A stretch of DNA of 64,000 nt from Hippophae tibetana (lineage: Eukaryota > Streptophyta > Magnoliopsida > Rosales > Elaeagnaceae): positions 85,482,449 to 85,546,448 of the forward strand of contig CM072810.1 in NCBI GenBank assembly GCA_037013495.1, read 5' to 3'. Positions 45,537 to 57,638 of the stretch are shown here, piece after piece; position 1 is the first letter of the stretch, and the number at the start of each line of letters is the position of its first letter. Made by a program: the position numbers and the translations under genes. The notes below the pieces were generated by a model, which worked only from the letters and a program-made list of their open reading frames with translations, ran no database searches and was not told where the DNA came from.

Positions 45537-46120
45537 GATGTTATGGTAAACAAATTAGAAAATGGTGTAATAATTTCATAACTAAAAAAAATACAAGAAT
45601 CGGTATAAAGAATATTGAACCGATGGTTTTTTAAGAAGAAATGGACAAAACAGATAAAAAACACAAAATCGGGTAAAAATTTGATTTAAAAACCTTGAAA
45701 ACTGGACCAAAACGGTTTTAAAAAGATAGAACCGGGAAAAAAATTGGGTTCAGACCTTTAAAATGGACCAAACCAGTCAAATTTGAAAAAAAACTACAAA
45801 AAAATCGGGTTCAGACCAAACCGTTGGTTGAACCAAACGAAACCTGAGGTGTGGACCGCGATCCGAGCCGACCCGTACGATCACATCAACGTCTTCAACC
45901 TCCAGATGGCGCATGACGTCGCGTGACAATGGGTGAATTTTTTTCTTTCCTTCTGGCGGCGCGTGTGGGTGCGTTCTAACTGTTTCTGCTTCAAAAATGG
46001 TGTTTTTAATTAATATTTGTATGGGTGTTTGAATGAGATATTTTTTCTAAGAAATTTTTTTTAGAGAAAGAAAACTTAATTTAAGAGAACAAGGGTTTCA
46101 AATTTGTATAGAGTAACGAC
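45537..46120 (-). other. Copia element A leader
   Basis: Untranslated stretch between primer site and Gag. It is rich in 'ggaccaaac/ggttcagacc' blocks on the plus strand at 45700-45850 and has a GC-richer part near 45860-45960. Confidence 0.55.
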
Positions 46121-46135
46121 TTGGCTCTGAAATCA

Positions 46136-46366
46136 TGAAAAAATAAATGGTTTTTTCGATATATTTTCTTGATTTGTATAAGACATGTATATTGTTTATA
46201 TAGATAAATATTAATTACTATTTCAACAACCAAAATGATTAAATCACATGGTTTATAACTGTTTCCTTATCAAGAAAAACATTTTTGATAGGTGTCATGT
46301 ATGTTGTTAGGCGACGATACAATATTTGTTGAATGAGATTGTTCCAGTACTTGGTTGAATTCAAAG
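46136..46366 (-). repeat. 5' LTR of copia element A
   Basis: 231 bp partner of 41153-41386, adjoining the primer site at 46121-46135. Confidence 0.88.
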
Positions 46367-47689
46367 GTTATATGGTTTTAACTTTTAAATTTCATTTATA
46401 AGCTTAAGCTTATTTATCAAAGGTCTCCGTAGCTCTAGTAATGTCGTCAATAGTCATCGCATGCAACGATCACCAATGATGCTATTTTCTTAGATTATGT
46501 AAATGGGTACGTTTATTTTTGAATTTATATTTTTTATAGGCTAATTCAATGTCTTATGATGTGTATGTTTTATATACATGAGTATGCATTGATATTCTAT
46601 TACTTACATTAATTTACCAAAGTAATAGTACAAATGCGTTTTTATATGCTAAATACTGCATTTGAAAAAGACATTTTTGATATGAATAGTTACAATAGAA
46701 AAAATGTAGAAAAATTAAATAAAAACAATATATATATATATAGTTATTTATCCTTTCATCAATTTCTTAAAATAAATGAACTGTAATACTTCAAAAAATA
46801 GCTAAAAAACTTAAGAGAATAAAAAATTAAAAATAATAAGAATTAATCTATTAATTTTATTTAATTTTTCCAAAATATCGTTTATATATTAATAATTAAG
46901 ATGGTTTTTTTTATGAAAGTATTTCCAACCAAAGTTGGTCAAGTCTCAAAAATAATCTTACAATATATACCTACCAAAAAATAATGTTAGATGAAAGTTT
47001 TCTAACTTATATTGTATATTTTTTGCCTAATCATAAATGATGGGGTCACAGGTTAGAACTAGGCTAGGACTTTTATCCAATAATTATTTTTATCAGATTT
47101 CCTTCTATCAAGAAAATTTTATCTCAATTATTTAAATTTAATTATGAGATTTTATTTCTTAATATATGCTTAATTATCTCCTTTAATTAATAATAGATAT
47201 TTAATTTAATTAGATAATTAATACTTTGACATTTACAAAACTACTTAAATTTATCTTAGTATTATCTAAATGAGGGTCACCGGAAGTTATAAGGTTAACA
47301 TTCTGTGCCCACGAAAGGAATACCAAGTTGTAGGGTACAATGTTAATGTATTTTTATACTACCCAAAACTGGCTAGTTGTATAACTTCAACTACTTTAGT
47401 AGAAATTATCATGCATAAATCATGGCGGTTATATATCACATGATACCTTTTATGTGAGTATTTTATGGATAATTTAATACATATTTTATGAACAATTTAC
47501 AAAAAATCATTCCATGTCCAACTTTATCATCCCAACAAATATCAAACATATGAAACGTAAGGGGCACAAAATATAATAAGTTTACTCTCTAATATTATAA
47601 ACTTTTTACAAGTGAAAATCTCAAAAATATATTAAACTTAAAATTAGCTAATAAGTCTTATATGATCCATATGATTTTTATATTATTTT
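46367..47689. other. Intergenic, nothing recognised
   Basis: AT-rich with a short (AT)n at about 46729-46741. No ORF or family motif. Confidence 0.55.
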
Positions 47690-48512
47690 GCAGGCAATCC
47701 TTTAGTCATGAGATCTGCAAGCATTAACTCAATTCTTATATGCTTAATTAATCACAATATCATAATTCTTAATATAATCTCTCGTAACAAGATCATTTAT
47801 GTCGATATGTTTATTGTGGATCTTGCTCTTTTTATTCTTAGATAAGAAAATTGCAGCATAATTACAACAATGAATCCTTAAGGTTTTTTTTATTACATAA
47901 TTTACATTCTATAGTCTTACAATAAAATTCCTTTACCATAGGCCCATGAACTAGCTTAATAAAAAGAATTAAATTACAAATGAGATATTATCCACATATT
48001 GCATAAAAATGAAATTGTTTCCACTAATCTTAAGATATATATATTGATCCATAATGTTTTCTATAAAATTGTATTAAGTAATCACAGTACGGAACGTAAA
48101 ATATTATTGTTTGTTGGCTTGGTTTACGCCATATAAAAATTTATGTAACTTATAAGCCAAGTGACTACCTTTACTATTGCATAAATCTTCAAGATGTTTC
48201 ATGAATACCTCTTTCTCAAGATTCCTATATAAAAATATTGTTTATACATCCATTTGATACAGCTCTAAATTAAAATAACTTCTAAGTTCATCACTATCCT
48301 AAATGAATCATTCTTAGAATTAAGAGAGAATATTTCATGATAATAAATGCCTTCCTTTTGAGTGAAACCTTAAACTACGAGTCTAACCTTATATTGTTCA
48401 ATCCCACTAGATGTCTTTTCTTTGTTCTCGAAGACCCATTTATACCCTATAATTGGGCAATCATATGGTGGTTCAATGAGACTCCAAACTTAATTATGTG
48501 CCATATATTCCA
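47690..48512 (-). pseudogene. Copia relic B, RT and RNase H half (left piece)
   Basis: The minus strand carries a badly decayed copia RT: YKWVFENKE, GFTQKEG, then ELYQMDVYT, NLEKEVFMKH, YVDN in place of YVDD, and the RNase H terminus MLADLMTKGLPAK at about 47695-47740. Stops occur in every frame. The reading is cut at 48512 in the lead-in of RT and resumes at 59721, so the gypsy element between inserted here. Confidence 0.75.
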
Positions 48513-49297
48513 TGATACGAAACTTACAAAGCAAAGTGAGACCCAAAGTTTAATGTTGAGATCTTTATTAGGATTGTTCCAAATCAAATTTCAAACAAAC
48601 ATGAATAATGATCTTATCTGTTATCTATAAGGAGATAATAGCCAAAGATATTAAGAATAAGAGTAGATGTCACACCCAAAAATATGAGGAAGTCTAGTTT
48701 AAATGCCACAAGATTATTTTTGATAAATTTGAAAAACTTTCTTAAAAAAACCAAAGAGAAAGCTCTCACAAAATTGTATTCAAAGTCTTTCTTTCAATAT
48801 TCAACATTACATATACTTATAAGCTAAAATAAAAAATATGAAACCTAGCGAATAAAATAAATATAAATTCTAAATATTATTTTGAAAATATAAAATCCTC
48901 TCAAGTAATTAAATATAAGATCTTTACCAAATAAACTATAAAACTAAAAAAAAGGAAATTATTTCTAGATTCTTGGGCGTATCTTGTGAAGAATTTTTCG
49001 TCTAATATTCATCCAAATTAAAAAAAATGTATTTCTATAAAGAATATAGCCTATTGAGTCAGCTTTCTAACAAACTTTAATTCATTTCAATCGGATAATG
49101 AATGACAAATATATGATAATAATAGTGATAATTTCCCAATGAAACTTTCCAAATTGAAATTTTATGTTACAGGTACATGTGCTCCACGTCAAGCTATTCC
49201 AATGTGATTGTTCCATGTCCCAAAGGCTAATCACCTAATTAATAGGCAAAAATAGAACAATCTGTAGATTTTTTTATGATGCTCATCAGTCTTATCA
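48513..49297 (-). repeat. 3' LTR of the gypsy element
   Basis: Shares with the right LTR 'gagaaagctctcacaaaatt', 'tagattcttgggc', 'atcttgtgaagaattttt' and 'cattgagtcag'-type blocks. It is visibly diverged, so the element is old. Confidence 0.82.
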
Positions 49298-49858
49298 TTC
49301 CCATTTTCTTCAAAAAGATTTATCATGATCACATCTTTGTTGTAGTGTTGGGAGATAGCATTATGAAGAGGGATTCAAGATCAAGATGCATTAATCTCAT
49401 TACTAGCCTATAGGAATTTTTTGGTTTGAGTATAAAATAAATTTGATACTTGACTCATATGACATCAATTTTTGGCTTACCTTTAATAAAATCAATTTGT
49501 GGAACAATAATTTCATTATTAATAGAGCATGTCTCTTTTTTCTCTTTTCTTTTTCTTTCTCACTAATTGAGACTTTCTCTTTTTTTATCCATCTTCGTAA
49601 GCATCTCTTTCTCACTATTATCTTCATGTAAATCATTCTTCTTTAAATTCATTTTCTTTTTTTGGTTCACTCACTTTTCCTAAATCAATCTTTCTCTTTT
49701 TATTACTCTCCTTTTGTAAAGCACTCTCAGTTTTCAACTAACTATCATTTTGCAACTCATTCTCTTTTGATTAATTCATTATCTTTTTTAACTCTCTATC
49801 TCTTTTAAACTCACTTACTTTTTTGACGCAAGCCAGAAACATAAATACGCCAATAATA
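49298..49858 (-). pseudogene. Gypsy element, charged linker before RT (left piece)
   Basis: The minus strand encodes runs of Lys, Glu and Arg (for example EKEKEKRKKRH at 49403-49636), the low-complexity stretch that plant Ty3/gypsy polyproteins have between protease and RT. The RT itself is absent, deleted between here and the left LTR. Confidence 0.55.
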
Positions 49859-50458
49859 TGAAAGAAATTAGAAAATAATAAAAATATGAACAAAGTTTAG
49901 ACTAGCCAGACTTACTCTCTTGCAAGAGGCCCTCGTATTTGTGTTATGAAACAAACACAAAGAAACTATTATCTAGGTAACACTCTAGCAAATCTAGAAT
50001 AGGACAAGCTTAGCTATGTTATCTATCTTTAAACGAGCACTCTAGCAACTCTAGAATAGGACTAGCCTAAAGATATTTCTCTATCTCATGAATAAGAGGA
50101 CTTTAACTTTCAAACGAAAGAAAGAAGAGCTATTTCTAAAAATTAGGAATAAGAGAATAAAAGAAAGAAGATAACTTTTTTAATATTACTAAGTTGATTA
50201 TTTTCTAGGATGTCATATATAAACATAGAGGCTAGTTATTTATAGTTAAAAAGTCCCTAGTATAATTTATAAAGTTTCTACGTGGGACTTTAGTAATACA
50301 AACAAAAAGGAACTCTAAGTAAAGGTTTCTATGTTGGACTCTAGTGGTATATAAAAATTAGAACTCTTTACAAAATAAGCTATTATTTTAGTATATATCT
50401 AAACAAAAATCCTAAACAAAATAAACTACTTTATCTTTTATAATTTGGTCTCGTATTA
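49859..50458 (-). repeat. 3' LTR of the non-autonomous element (intact copy)
   Basis: 600 bp. It shares long blocks with the split LTR, for example 'gtttagactagccagact', 'gaggccctcgtatttgtgtt' and 'ataatttggtctcgtatta'. This copy shows the uninterrupted target of the nested copia element ('gagctatttctaaaaatt' at about 50129). Confidence 0.88.
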
Positions 50459-51115
50459 TTCCCATCCACTTATTAAAACTCGTCCTCGAGTTTTCTTCAA
50501 ATGAGGATGATAGTTCTTGTAGCATTTATGGATCTTTAAAATTGATTTTTCTTTTTGTTTCACTTCCTTGAACAATATTAGCCAAATATTGTCTACATGT
50601 TCATCTTTAACATTAATATTTTCAACAAGTTCTGGAATAATGAAATATGACTCGGTATGTTGAATATTATTTGACAACTCTTGTTGCTTTGGAAAATAAT
50701 TTGTTGTGATGTTAAATAATCGATTGCATTTGAAAGTAGTGAAGACATTTGATTCTTTAGATTCAAGAACATCTACAAGTTCCATGATATTTGAATCTTC
50801 TTTTATAGAGATAATTTTGAGATTTAGGACTAACTTATCTTGTAAAGATATTTATTTTTCAATTTCTTCCTTTTGAATTTGTATGATCTCTAACATAGGT
50901 TTGTTAGCCTCAATAATATGATCATTTTTGTCTTCGACCAAAACTATCTCAGGAATCTAATTTTCAAAATATTTCTTTTTCACTTTTAAAGCTTTAGATG
51001 AGCCTTCCTTTTTTGGCGGCTCATACTTAACGCTGTGTTGGATCATCTTTTCCACACGAGCAAGATCTTGATTTTGAGTTTTTCTATAATCTTTTTGAAT
51101 AGAAGCTTGATTCAT
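50456..51115 (-). pseudogene. Single ORF of the non-autonomous LTR element, two internal stops
   Basis: From an ATG at 51115 the frame runs about 219 codons to a stop at 50456, interrupted by a TAG at 50957-50959 and one further stop near 50853. The product is Lys/Glu-rich and partly helical in composition (KEGSSKALKVKKKYFEN, VKQKEKSILKIHKCY), ending KKTRGRVLISGWE. The purine tract before the LTR encodes the last residues, and the stop codon lies in the first bases of the LTR. I recognise no protease, RT, integrase or zinc knuckle. It could be the remnant of a Gag or a captured gene; no function can be assigned. Confidence 0.5.
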
Positions 51116-51188
51116 ATTTTTGTTTAATAACGAAAATGATGCAAATAGTTTTAAGAGCTCGATTAACCTCTTGAGGCTAATAAACCTA

Positions 51189-51470
51189 TGTTAGAAGCAG
51201 TTAGAAAATAAGAAAAATATGAGCAAAGTTTAGACTAGCCAGACTCACTCTTTGGAAAGAGGCCCTCGTATTTGTGTTATGGAACAAACATAAGGAAACT
51301 ATTATCTAGGCAAACACTTTTACAGATCTAAAATAGGAAAACTCTATCTAGGTTATCTATCTTTAGACGAACACTCTAGAAACTCTAGAGTAGGACTAGC
51401 CTAAAGATAGTATTCTATCTCACGAATAAGAGCCCTTCAACTTTCAAATGGAAGAAAAAAGAGCTATTCT
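51189..51470 (-). repeat. 5' LTR of the non-autonomous element, first part
   Basis: Matches 49859-50138. The LTR is cut at 51470 by the copia element and resumes at 57639. Confidence 0.85.
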
Positions 51471-51845
51471 TGTAATCGATCATCTATTTAAAGTCTCTAA
51501 TTTCCATTTTTCTTTAACCGATCATTTAATGGTCCAAACATTTATGTCATTGAAGATCTTGTCGGTTATGGCTGGAGCTAGTAACGGTGCCGATGCTTGA
51601 TGGGAAACACGACTATAAAAGGGGTGTTATGGTCCTTAATCTCAACACACAATTTTAGTACAATACACCATCTATTTAAGTGTTTTTAAGAGCTTAGAAT
51701 TTTTAACACAGAGAGCAAAACATTTTTGATCAGTTTGGAGCTTTAAGAGCAATTTCAACGGCTGGAGGTAAGATCCTTGCTTTACTTGTTTTTGATCCCT
51801 TTAGTATGTTTATTTTTCATTTGGGTCGATTTATTTATGCTTACA
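51471..51845 (+). repeat. 5' LTR of copia element C
   Basis: Shares with the right LTR 'cggttatgg', 'ggagctagtaacggtgccga' and the promoter-like 'gactataaaag' (near 51614), and ends 'ttatgcttaca' before the primer site. Confidence 0.9.
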
Positions 51846-51859
51846 TTTGGTGTCAAAGC

Positions 51860-53255
51860 ACCTATTACCTCTGTCTTGATTAGTTTTAAATAATATTTGT
51901 TTTACCGAGAACCTTGAAATTGGGTTTTTTGAAAGGCTCGGTTTTGATGCATATGAAAATTATAAATGATTTCATTATTGATTTTTTAATGATTTTATGA
52001 ATTAAAACATGAAAAACTATGAAGAAAATAATTCCAATTTGGCGTTCGTGTTCATTGAAATGTATTAATTAACTTTTATTTAAAATGACATTTTTTATTC
52101 AAACTGAGACCATAGATCACTTGAAAATTCAATTCTGAGAATTTTGCTAAAAAGAACGCCAATTGTTATCGCCAAAATCTTAATATACGTTTGGGTCTCC
52201 GTTTGGGTTATTACTTGCTAGAAAAAAGTGTGTTATTCGTGGGATTCAAACCCGAATCTCATGGGTGAGAGTTAAGTGCCTAAACCACGGAGACATAATG
52301 CATTTTATATTATAATATGTACAAGGCTTATTATTATATGCATTTAGAATTTAATTTTTATAAAAAAAAATATTTTTTGGGAATTGAAGCTGGGTTTCTC
52401 GATAGAATGCGAAGTCTCTTAGCCACTAGAGTACAACACATTTTTGTGTTATTTTGTGTACAAGATTTATTATTATATACATTCGATATTTAATTGTTAA
52501 TAAACAAATTCTGAATACAATTTAATGTGATTAATTATTTAACTTGAGTTGGTCATATTTGGCACATTAAATTTTATGTTGAAATTTCATTATGCTTAAA
52601 GTATTTGTTTTGGTATTTGTATGTATAAATTTTGTAATTTATTATACATATGAAATTTAGTTAAATAATTTATGCATAATAGAATTAATTGTTAATGGTT
52701 ATTTATATTATTAATTTTTTGTAGCATTTATTGTCATTTATTTATACATGCCTTAAGATAGATAATATTTATACATTTTAAATTTAATTAATATTGCTTG
52801 CTTTTATGTAATAATTAAGTCTAAAGATTTAGTTAATGTTTAAGTGATTTATATAGTTTAATTAATTAGGGAGTAGTCACAACATCTTTAATTAATTAAA
52901 ACTATAATGAGGTTTATTTAGGATCATATTAGAAAATAAACATTAATTGTGATTAATCATACATGATATAATAAATCTTATCCCATAAGAATTTTATTAT
53001 TATTTTGTGTGATTAATTAGGATAGAATATCAAATTTTATTTTCTAATTTACCCATAAGGATTAGTAAAAGGAACATAATTTGATAGTTTTATCATAAAA
53101 TTAGGACGAATCTACTTGAATTAGAACTTTAGCCCACATGTAAGTTTTATGTCACTAGATTCATATTTTTCATGATTTACATTGGTAAAGAATCACTTTA
53201 ATTTAGGTCTCAAATTTTAATAAGCATATAATCTTTAATCACAGCTTCATAACCT
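51860..53255 (+). other. Long leader of copia element C
   Basis: 1.4 kb between primer site and the Gag start without an ORF. It contains two tRNA-like tandem units at 52240-52500. The rest is AT-rich. Confidence 0.6.
52240..52500 (-). repeat. Tandem tRNA-like (SINE-like) units in the copia C leader
   Basis: Two units, 52240-52362 and 52378-52500, align along their length. On the minus strand unit 1 has an A-box-like TGGTTTAGGCAC (52278-52289) and a B-box-like GGGTTTGAATCCC (52241-52253). Unit 2 has TAGTGGCTAAGAG (52416-52428) and a weaker B box (52379-52391). Each is followed by a similar AT-rich tail. This is the architecture of tRNA-derived SINE heads, duplicated. They could not be folded into a functional tRNA by eye. 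Confidence 0.5.
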
Positions 53256-53895
53256 ATGAATTTTTCTGATATTTGTTGTGACATTCCTGAATTGAAAGGG
53301 GATAATTATAAAGTTTGGAAGGAAAGAATTCTCTTTCATTTAGGGTGGATGGATATTGGTTAGGCTATTAAGAAAAACGAACCACCTAAAATTATTGAAA
53401 CCAATACTCTAGTGAATATCACGCTTTATAAACAATGGGAGAGATCTAATCACCTTAACGTGATGTTCATTAAGACTAAGATCTCTGCTAGTATTATTGA
53501 TCAGCATAACAATGTTCAGGACATGCTATAGGCCATTGATGATCAGATTGTCACTTCAGATAAGGCTTTGGAAATCACTTTAATTATGAAGTTCTCTTCC
53601 TCAAGACTCACTAGTGGGAAAGGAAAATCTCAAAATAAACAGAAAGGGAAAGGGATATTTCCACCTTAGGTTGATATTAAGAAAAGACTCAGTGTTTCTT
53701 CTATAAAAAGAAAAGACACATAAAGAAGGAATGTCTCAAATTCCAGAAATGACTTGAAGGTAATGGTAATCCAACCTTGTTTTTTTTTATGAATCTAATA
53801 TGGTTAATGTTAATATTAACACTTGGCAGATTGATTCTGTATCAAAAATCCATGTTGCAAACTCCTTACAGGGTATGTAAAACCTAAGGAAGCCA
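53256..53895 (+). pseudogene. Copia element C Gag and protease lead-in
   Basis: The ATG 53256-53258 opens MNFSDICCDIPELKGDNYKV, followed by VWKERILFHLGWMDIG and a stop. The Gag core continues with VMFIKTKISA and LIMKFSSSRL. The zinc knuckle at about 53690 has lost Cys residues, and a degraded protease motif lies at about 53825. Several stops and a deletion shorten it relative to intact relatives. Confidence 0.78.
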
Positions 53896-55400
53896 GTGGG
53901 AAGTGAGCAATACTTCTTATTCGGTAACAAGATGGGCTCATATATGGAGGCTGTAGGGACATGTAGTTTGATTTTAAGTATTGGTTTTATTTTAAAATTA
54001 GAAAAGACCTTTTATGTTCCAAGTTTCTCTAGAAACTTGATTTTGATTTCAAGACATGTACCTTCTAGTTATTCCTTTAACTTTTTAGAAACATCTTTTA
54101 GTTTATTTAATAAATCTGATTGTGTTGGGAATGGTATTTTGTCTGATTATCTTTACTACATTAATTTATGAAATAATGCTACTCATAACATTATGCATGT
54201 TCAAGTTGCCACTAAAAGGTGTATTATTGAGGAGGACTCTTCTACATTATGGGATAGGAGAATAAGACATATCTCTATAGAAAGAATTAAAAGATTAGTG
54301 AAAGATGGGATACCTAGTACTCTAGATTTTACTGATTTTAAGACATGTGTGGACTGCATTAAAGGAAAGCAGACTAACAAGTCAAAGAAAGGTTCCAATA
54401 GGAGTTCAAGCATTTTAGAAATCATACATACAGATATATGTTGTTCAGACATGGACATTCAAGGTTAGAAATATTTTATCACCTTTATTGATGATTTTTC
54501 TTGATATATGTATCTCTACATGCTTCATAATAAGAGTGAAACATTAGATGCCTTCAAAAGCTTTAAGTTTGAAGTAGAGAAACAATGTGGAAAGTAAATA
54601 AAACTTATGAGATCAGATATAGGTGGTGAATATTATGTTAGATATATTGAGAATGGATAAGTACCATGTCTGTATAATGGTGTAGTAGAAAGAAGAAACT
54701 AAACATTATCGGACATGGTATGAAGTATCCTTAGCTACTCCAATGTTTCTAAATCCTTGTGGACTGAAGCTTTAAAGACGGTTGGGTATATATTAAATTA
54801 AGTTTCAACCAAGGATATCTCAAAGATGCCATTTGAATTATAGAAAGGTTGGAAATCGAGTTTACAACATATGCATGTTTGGGGATGGCCATCTGAAGTG
54901 AGGTTTTATAATCCACAAGAGAAAAGCTAGAACTAAGAACCATTAGTAGGTATTTCGTTGGATATGCTGAAGGGTATAAGGGATATAGGTTTTATTTTTC
55001 ATCTCATAGAATTAGGTTTGTGGAATCAAGAAATTCAAAATTTCTTGAGAATGAATTGATTAGTGGGAACGATCGATCCCTGGGCATTGGTCATGAGAAA
55101 GATCATTCAAATGCTCCATGTTCCATTTAAGTAATGGATTGATCGTTGTTGTTAATAACGTGCCTCGAGTACAAACGCGTGTTGAAGAACCAATCCTAGA
55201 AGTACATAAGCTATTGATCCTAATCCAGTAGATGATGAAGTTAAATAGATGACTAAAGCTATTGAATAACCAGTTGAACAACATGATCCTATTCCTCAGG
55301 ATAATTTTGAAGCAGCATTTAGAAGGTGTACTATAGTAAGGAAATCGACGATTCCTAGTGATTATGTTGTGTATCTATAAGAGTGTGACTATAATGTTAG
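53896..55400 (+). pseudogene. Copia element C protease end and integrase
   Basis: Frame 53896-54171 (SRNLILISRHVPSSYSFNF) covers the protease to GAG-pre-integrase stretch. 54193-54468 has the zinc region (CVDCIKGKQTNKSKKG) and the start of the core (IHTDIC). At 54470-54720 the second catalytic motif survives as SDIGGEYYV and the Glu region as NGVVERRN, with stops between. The poorly kept spacer to RT follows. Confidence 0.75.
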
Positions 55401-56992
55401 AGCCAAAAATGATTCTAGTTTTCACAGACCATGAGTTCTAAGGTTTTCAACTTATGGTACAATTCAATGAAAGAAGAGATGGATTCTATGACGTCTAACT
55501 GAGTTTGGGATCTTGTCAAGTTGTCTGATGATGTAAAATCCATTGGATGTAAATGGGTCTTTAAGACAAAGAAAGGCTCACAAGGAAACATTGAGAGATA
55601 TAAGGCAAGACTCATTGCCAAAGGATTCACTCAAAGGGAGGAAATCGATTACACTGAGACATTATCTCCTGTATCTAAGAAAGATTCACTTCGTGTGATC
55701 ATGGAATTGGTTGCCCATTTTGATTTGGATTTGTATAAAATGGATATGAAAACGGTTTTCCTTAATTGTAACCTAAAGGAAGAGGTTTATATGAAACAAC
55801 ATGAAGGATTCTTATCTAGTGATGGTGAGCATTTGGTTTATAAACTTAATAAATCCATATATGGATTAAAACAAACTTTTCATTAATGGTATTTGAAATT
55901 CCATAACGTCATCCCTTCATTTGGTTTTAAAGAGAACATATTGGATCAATGTATATATCAGAAGGTTATTAGAAGTAAGATTTTTTTTGGTTCTATATGT
56001 GGATGATATTTTACTTGTAGCCAATGATAAGAGTTTGCTACACGAGATAAAACAATTCCTCTCTAAAAATTTTGATATGAAAGATATGGGTGAGGAATCT
56101 TATATCATTGGAATTAAGATCCATAGAGACATACATGCGTCTTGGATTTTTCTCAGGAAACCTATATCAATAAAGATTTAGAGAGATTTCAGATGAAAGA
56201 TTGTTCACTAAGTGTTGCTCCCATTGTGAAAGGTGATAAGTTTAATTTGGACCAATGCTTAAAGAATTATTTTGAAAGAGAACAAATGAAGAACATTCCA
56301 TATGCTTCTACTCTCGGAAGCATGATGTATGCTCAGGTTTGCACAAGGCCAGACATTGCATTTACTGTTGGATTATTGGGATGATATCAAAGTAATCCAG
56401 GTTTGGACCACTGGAGAGCTGCAAAGAAAGTGATGAGGTACCTTCAAGAAACCAAGGACTATATGCTCATGTAAAGATGAACCTACAATCTAGAAGTAAT
56501 TGGCTAATCCAATGCGGACTTCACTGGCTATGTTGATTCACAAAAATCAACATTTGGTTACATTTTCATGATTGCTAGTGAAGCCATGTCTTGGAGAAGT
56601 GCGAGTCCTTCACTTCTACTTCCACTATAGAGGCCAAGTTTGTGTCATGTTTTGAGACCACATCACATGGTGCATGGTTGAAGAGTTTCATTTCCGGGCT
56701 TAGAGTAGTTGACTCTATTTCTAGGCCATTAAGATTGTACTTTGATAACTCAGCTACTGTGTTTATGACTAAGAACAACAAGAGTGGTAGTCATAGTAAG
56801 CATATCGACATTAAATACTTAACCATAAGAGAATTTGTTGAGGAAAAGAAAATGATCATTGAGCATGTTAGTATTGAGTTGATGATTGCTGATCCTTTGA
56901 CTAAAGGCATGCCACCACTGAAATTTAAGGATCATGTAGAGAAATGGGAATTGGTTCCATTTTGTAAAGATATATATACAATTTGTTACTGA
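55401..56992 (+). pseudogene. Copia element C reverse transcriptase and RNase H
   Basis: Frame 55521-55886 carries IGCKWVFKTK, RLIAKGFTQREEIDYTET and FDLDLYKMDMKTVFLN. 55921-56181 holds the active site LYVDDILLVAND. 56142-56384 continues with IPYASTLGSMMYAQVCTRPDI. 56591-56992 is the end of RNase H with SKHIDIKYL and MIADPLTKGMPPLKFKDHVE and a natural stop. About three frame changes or stops break it. Confidence 0.85.
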
Positions 56993-57255
56993 AACTCTTA
57001 TATATTATTTTCTCATATTCATGTGCACCTTAATTTATTTGAGAAAATATATTTTGTATAGGACCAAGAATAAATATAGAATTTACTCATTAAGTTTTGT
57101 TACCATATAAATGTAATACTTAAGAAACTAAATACATAGTAATACATGGAAGATAATACTCGCTCTATAAAGACCTATCGTCATGATTCGTGTGTTTATT
57201 TCTTAAGAAAGATAATTGATGGGATTAAGTTGAACGTTTGGACCAAGTGGGAGAA

Positions 57256-57633
57256 TATAACCGATCATCCATTCAAACTTTCCAATTTCCATTTTCGTTT
57301 TTTCTTCAACATATCATTTAATGGTCCAAAAATTTCTGTCATTGAAGAACTCATCGGTTATGGATGGAGCTAGTAACGGTGCCGATGCTTTGATGGGAAG
57401 CACGACTATAAAAGAGGTGTTATGGTCCTTAAGCTCAACACACAATTCCAGTACAATGCACCATCTATTTGAGTATTGTTAAGAGTTTAGAAGTTCTTAA
57501 TTAACATAGAGAACAAATCAGTTTGGAGATTTAAGAGAAATTTCAATGGATGGAGGTAAGTTCCTTACTTTACTTATTTTTGATCCCTTTAGTTTGTTTA
57601 TTCTGCATTTGGATCAATTAATTTATGCTTACA
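57256..57633 (+). repeat. 3' LTR of copia element C
   Basis: 378 bp, starting TATAACCGATC right after the purine tract and ending 'atgcttaca'. The neighbouring plus-strand sequence resumes the split LTR of the non-autonomous element. Confidence 0.9.
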
Positions 57634-57638
57634 TTTTC

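Larger units (their letters stand above)
41153..46366 (-). mobile_element. Old Ty1/copia element A, 5.2 kb
   Basis: Two LTRs of about 230 bp in direct orientation (41153-41386 and 46136-46366), a primer site next to the right LTR (minus strand TGATTTCAGAGCCAA, 46121-46135, a mutated form of the initiator tRNA-Met site), and a purine tract AGAAGGAG before the left LTR. Gag, protease, integrase, RT and RNase H pieces are in copia order between them. The LTRs are visibly diverged and the frames broken, so it is inactive. No convincing target duplication was found. Confidence 0.9.
51471..57633 (+). mobile_element. Ty1/copia element C, 6.2 kb
   Basis: LTRs 51471-51845 (375 bp) and 57256-57633 (378 bp). 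The primer site TGGTGTCAAAGC (51848-51859) matches 10 of 12 bases of the initiator tRNA-Met complement, and the purine tract AAGTGGGAGAA (57245-57255) abuts the right LTR. Gag, integrase, RT and RNase H pieces are in copia order on the plus strand. Comparison with the intact LTR at 49859-50458 shows a target duplication close to TTTCT. Many stops make it inactive, though RNase H is well kept. Confidence 0.92.

Noticed and set aside
52240-52320. A functional tRNA gene
   Set aside because: A- and B-box-like sequences are present, but I could not form an acceptor stem or anticodon arm, and the unit is duplicated inside a retroelement leader.
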